This document shows, piece after piece, positions 1 through 5,938 of a stretch of DNA of 8,913 nucleotides (positions are counted from its first letter, which is position 1; every line of letters starts with the position of its first letter). The notes beneath the pieces are model-generated. The model searched no databases and was not told the origin of the DNA. It worked only from the letters and a program-made list of their open reading frames with translations. Made by a program: the position numbers and the translations under genes. Source of the DNA: CAZNYG01 sp964577205 (GTDB lineage: Bacteria; Elusimicrobiota; Endomicrobiia; Endomicrobiales; CAIRNS01); NCBI GenBank assembly GCA_964577205.1, contig CAZNYG010000078.1, positions 1-8,913 of the forward strand, read 5' to 3'.

Positions 1-1
1 C

Positions 2-1480
2 AGCGGCGGGCGACGCGTCGCGGTCGTTATCCAGGACCTGCACTGCCATGAAGAAGTCCAGAGGAACATCTCCCGGGTTTTCGAACTGATCGATGAACGT
101 TGGGGCCTGGAAAGGATATATGTCGAAGGCGCCGCGGGAGAGTTGGACACCTCATGGATGGACCGGGTAAAGAACGAAAAAGTCCGGAAGATCCTTACCG
201 AAGGGCTTATGAAGCGCGGCGTCCTGACGGGCGCAGAGTATTACTCCATGAATTCCGGCAGGCCGGATATCCTGTTCGGCCTTGAAAACGACAAAACCTA
301 CCGTGAAAACCTTCTCCGTCTCGAAAAGATAACATCATCCCGCGACAGAATAGAACGCATACTCGCCTTGTTGAGAAAAGACCTGTCGGCTATGAAGTCC
401 CGCCACTATCGCGCCGGATCACGCAGGTTCGATCTCCTGCGCGAACGCTGGCGAAAGGGCAGTATACCGCCTGAGAAATACCATGGCCTGCTTCGGAAAT
501 ATGGAGAAAAGCTCGGCCTCGAACCCGGACGGGGATACCGCGAATACGCCGCGCTCGCCGGATACCGTTCATTGCTGGACGAAGGGCGAAAACTGCGCTG
601 GAAGGATATTTCCCGGGAACTGCAGAGCTTCATGGGCGCGGCAAGAGCAAAGCTTCCGTATGCGGTGTATCAGAGGGTATTCAGGGACGCGGGATCTTCC
701 GGAAGGTCGAATGAGATATACGGATATCTGGGCCGGATAGCGAAGGAATACAATATCCCGACGGCGGGTTACCCGGCTCTCGACGCGTTCCTGAAATATA
801 TGGAACGGAGCGGGGCCGTCGATCCTCTCGCTGTCCTGAGGGAAGAAAGAGGCCTTTCGCAAGCCATCGGTTACAGCCTCGCGCGGGATGAAGCTGAACG
901 GCGCGTAGTTTTTCTTTCGGGGTATTTGGAGATCGCTGAAGATCTTCTCAAAGGGGAACTGTCCGGAGACGATCACGTGTATCTCCTCGGCCGTTACGAC
1001 GACTTCCGCCTGCGCTGGAAACAGTACGCGGACAACGACCGTTTCGACGAACTCAAAGAAGAGTGGGCCCTCTGCTCAGATTACTATCGCGTGAACAGGG
1101 AACGGAACGCCTGTTTCGTCAACGCCATCACTGGAAACGGCCCGGTGAATAGATCCTCTCCCTCCCGGGAAGAGGACAGGGTGAGGGCAGCCCCTTCTCC
1201 CCTTGAGGGAGAAGGCCGGGATGAGGGGACGCGCGGAGCGAAGGACGTTCTCGACAACGCGAATGAAGTGGTCGGCGTCGTCACCGGCGGTTTTCATACC
1301 GACGAGATCGCCCGCCTCCTTTCGGACAGGGGTATCAGCTGCATCATCATCACGCCGAACGTGACAACGGACGCCGGGAAAGCGGGAAAGATATACCAGT
1401 CGCTCATCCTTGCCCAGGCGCGTTTTCTGGATCAGGCCTTCGAACCCATGCTGCAGACGATGCTCATAAAAATATACGGC
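2..1480 (+). other. TraB/ChaN/TIKI-like (EreA-like) domain, N-terminal part missing
   Basis: Visible elements are a strand followed by QDLHCHEEVQ with histidines at residues 14 and 16 (bases 41 and 47), VEGAAGELDTSW with glutamate 42 (base 125), LTGAEYY, FGLENDKTYREN, a long charged helical stretch (about residues 100-370), and GGFHTDEIARLL with histidine 432 (bases 1286-1297). A strand and proline (ITPN) follow. In the TraB/ChaN/TIKI group a paired GxxH/ExH arrangement with a late 'GxxH...G...L...G' element forms the putative metal or catalytic site. The late GGFH segment fits this well and the first histidine motif fits less exactly. Members act as putative metalloproteases, esterases or haem-binding proteins, so activity here is not assigned. 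The fold is interrupted just before GGFH by a palindromic repeat insertion. Confidence 0.55.
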
Positions 1481-4400
1481 GAGAAACCGGCAGAGAAAAT
1501 GAAAGAGAGAGGGGAAACGCGCGCGATAGCGGAGAGTGTCGTCTCCGTGATCGCCGATGTCCTGATCAATGACACGCATCCAGGGCGCCAGGATGAAGCT
1601 ATTAGCGAAGCTTTACAAGGCATTTTGGATAACAAAGAAGTCTATGCCAGTCTAACGGCAGGAAATGCTTCCGGTGATGTGATCCTTAAAGTTCAGATCA
1701 GCGGGGAACAGTTTGTTTTCAATTTCAGCAATGACGGCAAAGTTGAAATACAGGACCGTGCGTCGGCGGGCGGACCGCTTGCCATTGCCGGTCATCAGTA
1801 CCGGAAACTGCACGATACGGGATACAGGTCGATACATGATTTGGACAACTGGCCGGACCGGCTCAGATGGATCGCTGGTGAACCTCTTTTCTGGGCTCCG
1901 TTATGGGAAACAGCCGCGATCTTCGTGCTGCGTTTCGCCCTGACTTTCGCGCTGGCGATATACGGTATCGATTCTTCTTCTGCTGCCATCGCTTCCATTG
2001 CCGTCACCAGCCTGGTTTTCTCGCTGGCCCATTCTGATCTTTGGGAAAAGGGAATATCCCGGAAAGAATTCGGGACACGTTTCGCCAACCGGTTCTTCGG
2101 AGGACTCTTGCTGTCGTCCGTTCTCGGAGTTTCACTGGATGCTTCCGCCGCTATCGGCGCCTTTATCAGTTTCATGATCCATTTCGAGTGGAACTACGGG
2201 GTTGTCGTGAATAGATGGGGCCGGGGATGGATGAAGCCGTTAAATGCGCTTCCAGCGCGGAATAGGGATTACGATAGTCAATATAAGAAACGCGTCGGAG
2301 AATCAAAGTTCCTTCTGCCCGTGACGATAAATGATATCTGGCCATACCTGGACGAAAACGCCGCTGACGCCGGCATGGATGCCAGGGAACGATGGGCCAG
2401 GGATCAACAAAAAGAGAGCGTTTCTGGCCTGTTGAATAACAATAACGTCAGATGCCTTTCACCTTACGGAGCCATTCAGAGTTATTTGAAGAACCCTGAA
2501 TACTTTTACGGAGGGTATGTCCTGGGGTACTCGCGCGACAGGAATACCGGCAAATATGAGAAAACAAGCCTCGGAAACGCGATGGCGCGCTTGTTCAATA
2601 TGGCAACATGGGAACAGGGATACAGGAAATACGGTTTGCCGGTAGAGAATCCTCCAATAACGCAATACCTTGAAAAAATACAGGCTGACGCGATCCTTGA
2701 GGGTAAACCGGTAATATTCTTTGTTCCTCGCAATATTATGCATAAGAGAAATGAGAGCAAAACAAGAGAAGAATTTGAATGGCTGTTGAAAAACGCGAAG
2801 GATCTTGAGAACGTCATTCTTGTTTTCGGCCTCGAAGACACTATAGACTACCAGGATTTTCTGCGCTTTTGCGAGAATGGAAATGACGCTCATGAACCCG
2901 AAGAAATGCTGGTGCGAATTCTCGCGAATTACAAAAAACATCTTTTAGAGGACGCTGTAAGTTATGAAGAAGGACTGTTCGGAACGCGGCTTGCGAACTG
3001 GCCTCTTCAAAGGAAGGAGCCAGGGGTCATACATGTAACCGACAAAGAAGGGAAAAAGGTGCCTTTACGTGTTATCGAGGCAAACGGCCTGTCGAGGCGG
3101 GCCAGAGAACTTTATGAAGAAAGCATAATACAAAATTTCGATTTTCGTAAATATCCGGGCCTGAACTCCGCGATGGATGACCCGAACAACGGGCAAACAA
3201 ATTATCGTGGCAAGCAAGTGCTTTTCCTCGAATCAGAAACCCATAGGGTTGAAGCGGTGGCTGTGTGCTCCATGTTAGAACCGGAAAACGGGCGCAATGC
3301 CGCGCTTTCGGTCGAAACACTCTGGTTGTCCAAGCACAATGATTCAAATCTCTCGGCAGAAGAAAATGGAGGGATAGAAAGGAGAGATTACCGCGGGATC
3401 GGATCCGGGATTGCCGGTTTCTTCCATGGACGTGCGGGAAAAAATGAGGTGTCAGGGACGGGACAGTTGTCGGATGGATCGGACATGGATACCCGGAAAG
3501 ATATGGCGGAAAGCATAATCGTTTACAATCAGGGCCGGGAATCGTGTTCTCTCAAGGTCGTTGATGCGCGGGATATGTCCGAAAGCGAGAGGATAAGATG
3601 CGCCCGCAGCATTGAAGAGAAATTCGATAACGCGTCCGAAGGAAATCTAAGCGGGACGATCGAAAGGTTGAAAGACGGCGGTCGCAACAGTAACACCTGC
3701 ATTCTCTGCGTCGTTTCTGAAGGAAATAATGTGGAGGCAGTTGTTGAATATTCGTATGAGATGCCGGGAACCGCCGGGAGAAATGTTCTTTCAGTCCACA
3801 CTCTTTCGTGCGCCGCCGGGAATAATGGCGTTATGGCCGCCTGGAATCAGCCCGTAAATGGGAAGGAGGGAAGAAGATTCAGCGGTATAGAGTCACAGCT
3901 GGTGCCATTGATCCTTGGGAAAGCGATGCGGGCGGGTAATATTGACAGGGTTCTGGTCAATCATGAGTGCATAAAGCGGTTTTCACGGGGAGCCCGTTAT
4001 ATCCTTCCCAATGAAATGTATCAGTGGTGGTTGAGCAAGGAAAAAAAGGATTACATGTCCTTTCCTATGCAACATGTGCGGTACCTGCTGTCTGATGACC
4101 GGATATGGATGGAAGGCGGGCAGCCGCGTGATAGGAGACTTCCTTCCCCGGAGTCCAGGGTCGGGATAGTGGAGGCAAGAAATTCAGCGGGAGAACCAGT
4201 TGCGCATGAACTGGTTGACGCGAGACTGCTTAGCGCCCGGGAAAAATACAATTTGGTTCAGAAGCTTCGGGAATGGGAAGAGTACTCTATCAGAAAAAAA
4301 GTGCTCCTGGCATATCCGGGGAAGATACAAGAGATCATCAATGAGCTTCAGGGGTGGGAGCCGCCAGGAGTATCGTCCCTCAGAATGCCTCTTTTCCTGG

Positions 4401-5726
4401 CTCTTTCGCCCGAAGGCGCCGTCGAAGCCGTATTAAGGTTCGGTTCCGTGTATGGCATGGGCATAAAGGGCATCAATGAAGGCGCCGCGGCAGGCGCAGT
4501 GACACAGGTGATCCAGTACATCGAAGTGGCTCCATGGAACCGTGGAACCGGCAGGAAACATTCAGGTATCGGAAGCGCGCTGTTCAGGATCGCGCTGCAG
4601 CGTTTTGAAGATCCGGATGATCAGGGCAGATGGTCAACACCCGTCTATTTCGTTGAACCCAGTCAAAACACGAAAGATCTATTCAGGTATCTTTGCCTTG
4701 ATGAAGTTCCCGTGTGGAAAAGGATCAGCATTGACGGTTCAATGCAAGTGATGGAAAACCAGCAAGAAGTTTTCTGGCGGTTCATGAGTGCTATGAATGA
4801 ACGCCTGAATGGTCTCCGTGCGGGGCCTGGATCGAAAGGAAAGCGCTCGAATGATGAAGTACCAGCCGCCGCTTCAATACTTGGCGGGGAATACGCGTCC
4901 AAAGCGCCTTTCTGGGAATGGGCTTATTTAGTTCCTTTTTCTTCGTTCCTCGTGAAGACGGGAGTGTTTAAGAAGTTCATCAGTGTGCTGACCGGTACGG
5001 ACGCGCTTGAGATCGGCCGGAAGATCGGGGACAGCCCACGCGTGAAGGCTTTCGACGCCGTAACGTCGCTGACGGTAATGGGAGCGGCCTTTTTGTCTGT
5101 CGCGGGCCTGTCTGCCGGCTCGCCGCTGCTGATCGCGGCGGGAATGATGTTTTCCATAAGCCGCGGCATAGTATTCGCCAAAGCACACCGCTGGGCGGAC
5201 AGACCGAAGGAAAAGGCGCAACTCCTTGGCCTGGGAATCCTGTTCGCATCCGTTTTCGTTATGCCCGCGCTGTGGGTACTGGAGCAGGGGCTGGCTTTGC
5301 CACTAAACCAGAGCGGCATCATCATCGCCGCGGCATTCCTGTTCTCCGCCGGCATCCATTACGCCTGGAACAGGCTGGCGGCCACCCGGTGGGGGAATAA
5401 CCATTATTTAGTACCCGCGAGCGTTATTCTTTCAGCGAATGAACCTGTGGTTGCTCGCGAAAAACCGCTACAATTACCCGTTCTACTCAATGAAACAACG
5501 TTGGACAGGAGAATAAGGAGATTATTCGCGTATTGGGATTTTCATTGGGACACGTTTACGCTTCGTGACAGGGGAATTATCTGTGATGTCGTTGAAAAGA
5601 AAGGCGCCGCGGGGCTCGATGCGCTTTTTACACTGCTGCGCCGCACAGAAGATACGGTAATGACGGCTGAAATCGTAGAAGTTATTGCCGGCGGAGATTA
5701 TCTTTCAGGCATCCCGGAACTCCAGG
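2..5726 (+). CDS. Giant multidomain membrane protein, left part (TraB/ChaN-like, CPBP-like, 3x GNAT, CPBP-like); partial at both ends
   Basis: This frame is open for about 1,908 codons from base 2 to the N gap. Residues here are counted from base 2. Domains in order: TraB/ChaN/TIKI-like hydrolase fold (about 1-490), CPBP-like membrane domain (627-740), an unrecognised soluble region (767-1019), three GNAT-like domains (1020-1155, 1183-1350, 1400-1597), a second CPBP-like membrane domain (1632-1797), and the start of a helical spacer ending in PELQ. The TTG at 143 is not the true start: the conserved motif VVIQDLHCHEEVQ and VEG lie upstream in the same frame, so the real start is outside the window. 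The TAG at 5747-5749 is reached only through the 10-N gap and is probably an artefact. The protein probably continues into the frame beginning at 5739. Coding status is very secure. The domain names rest on motifs I recognise, not on searches. The overall function is unknown. Confidence 0.92.
1155..1229. repeat. Two tandem palindromic (REP-like) repeat units inserted in frame in the coding sequence
   Basis: Unit 1 (1155-1187) has arms CCTCT (1155-1159) and AGAGG (1171-1175) around the self-complementary TCCCGGGA (1163-1170), then ACAGGGTGAGGG. Unit 2 (1193-1228) has a perfect 9-bp stem, CCTTCTCCC (1193-1201) and GGGAGAAGG (1207-1215), with loop CTTGA, then CCGGGATGAGGGG. The two units share the pattern CCtCTCCC - loop - GGGAGAGG - cGGGtTGAGGG. 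The translation (PSREEDRVR, PSPLEGEGRDEG) is the characteristic product of a repeat family usually found between genes in many bacteria. It adds about 25 residues (385-409) to the protein without breaking the frame. Confidence 0.8.
1880..2220 (+). other. CPBP (CAAX-protease/Abi)-like membrane domain, copy 1, motif 1 degraded
   Basis: Several hydrophobic segments (about residues 630-735) carry a CPBP-like motif series. APLWETAAIF (glutamate 636) sits where the family has EExxxR, but the second glutamate and the arginine are lost. FSLAH (673-677) matches FxxxH and HFEWN (727-731) matches HxxxN. The spacing of 37 residues from the glutamate to FxxxH, and 50 between the two histidines, suits the family. 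CPBP proteins are integral membrane proteases or bacteriocin-immunity-type proteins. With motif 1 broken, activity is doubtful, and the segment may now serve as an anchor. Confidence 0.5.
2300..3058 (+). other. Unrecognised soluble region between membrane domain 1 and the GNAT repeats
   Basis: About 250 residues follow the first membrane block (from KFLLPVTINDIWPYL to PGVIHVTDKEGKK). It alternates predicted helices and strands. Strand-like segments are KPVIFFVP and NVILVFGLED, separated by a charged helix, which suggests an alpha/beta fold. There is no signal for a membrane segment and no motif that I can name. Base composition is AT-richer than in the membrane domains: bases 2701-2760 are 22/60 G+C by my count. 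Confidence 0.4.
3059..3460 (+). other. GNAT acetyltransferase-like domain, copy A, apparently C-terminally shortened
   Basis: It opens with LRVIEANGLS, has VEAV at residues 1083-1086 (bases 3248-3259), a strand (LSVETLWLS), then the acetyl-CoA loop YRGIGSG at 1130-1136 (bases 3389-3409). The loop fits GNAT motif A (R/Q-x-x-G-x-G/A). Only about 50 codons, mostly linker-like (Gly, Ser, Asp, Glu rich), separate the loop from the next copy, so the second half of the fold present in copies B and C seems to be missing. Confidence 0.55.
3548..4045 (+). other. GNAT acetyltransferase-like domain, copy B, degenerate motif A
   Basis: Start SLKVVDARDMS aligns with copies A and C, and VEAV is at residues 1244-1247 (bases 3731-3742). 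The loop is RRFSGIESQL: glycine 1295 is kept, but the second motif A glycine is glutamate (1297), which should weaken acetyl-CoA pyrophosphate binding. The distal half is present (DRVLVNHECIKRF, ARYILPNEMYQWW) and matches the distal part of copy C. Confidence 0.5.
4199..4790 (+). other. GNAT acetyltransferase-like domain, copy C, most intact
   Basis: Start VAHELVDARLLS aligns with copies A and B, and VEAV is at residues 1474-1477 (bases 4421-4432). Strand 4 is IQYIEVAPWN. The loop RKHSGIGSALF has glycines 1522 and 1524 as GNAT motif A requires, and a strand and helix follow (PVYFVEPSQNTKDLFRYL). The acceptor substrate cannot be read. Of the three copies this is the one most likely to bind acetyl-CoA. 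Confidence 0.65.
4895..5390 (+). other. CPBP-like membrane domain, copy 2, motif 1 degraded
   Basis: The motif series of copy 1 recurs: APFWEWAYLV (glutamate 1639; compare APLWE in copy 1), FAKAH (1725-1729) and HYAWN (1786-1790). Hydrophobic segments lie at about 1637-1651, 1687-1729, 1741-1767 and 1771-1790. The gap from the glutamate to FxxxH is longer (86 residues, against 37 in copy 1). The EExxxR motif is reduced to one glutamate with no arginine. It probably derives from the same family as copy 1 and retains histidines but not a full catalytic set. Confidence 0.45.
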
Positions 5727-5938
5727 NNNNNNNNNNTAGCCCTGGATAGGCCGGGCGAGAGAAAAAGCGCGCTGGCACGCGCGGCTCTTGACCAAATGCT
5801 GCGCAATCCTGCGTCCAGCGCGGTGGGCAAAAACAGGGAGGGAAACCGGATTCAAAAAAGCACATCAAGGTACAGGCTCGATCCTCTCGCAGGACATTTC
5901 GACAGGTACATGCCGGAACGAGGGGCGCCGCGCCTGAT
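5480..5938 (+). other. Helical spacer 0 (PELQ spacer, contains the gap)
   Basis: Amphipathic helices reminiscent of HEAT-type repeats (GLDALFTLLRRTEDTVMTAE, then GGDYLSGIPELQ) lead to PELQ at 5714-5725. After the gap come ERKSALARAALDQML and SRYRLDPLAGHFDRYMPE. The same order recurs before methyltransferases 2 and 3: PELQ, basic helix, then a 'RYxxL' segment directly before strand 1. HEAT is a suggestion only. Confidence 0.5.
5727..5736. other. Assembly gap (10 N) that splits one reading frame
   Basis: Ten Ns join frame 2 on the left to frame 3 on the right. For one continuous frame the missing length must be a multiple of three, such as 9 or 12, so ten is probably a placeholder or estimate. 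The gap lies inside a repeated spacer immediately after a PELQ motif. Confidence 0.95.

Noticed and set aside
569..976. 135-codon open frame on the - strand
   Set aside because: It is antisense to the continuous + strand frame of the N-terminal domain and shows no motif or ribosome binding site support.
1193..1215. Perfect 9-bp hairpin as a possible transcription terminator
   Set aside because: It has no T-rich tail, lies inside a long conserved coding frame, and is part of a two-copy palindromic repeat.
1076..1579. 167-codon open frame on the - strand
   Set aside because: It is antisense shadow across the palindromic repeat and the GGFH region. Part of it simply translates the reverse of the repeat.
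5796..5798. ATG as the start of a separate methyltransferase gene
   Set aside because: No ribosome binding site precedes it, and the spacer repeat pattern runs across the gap, so a continuing gene is more likely.
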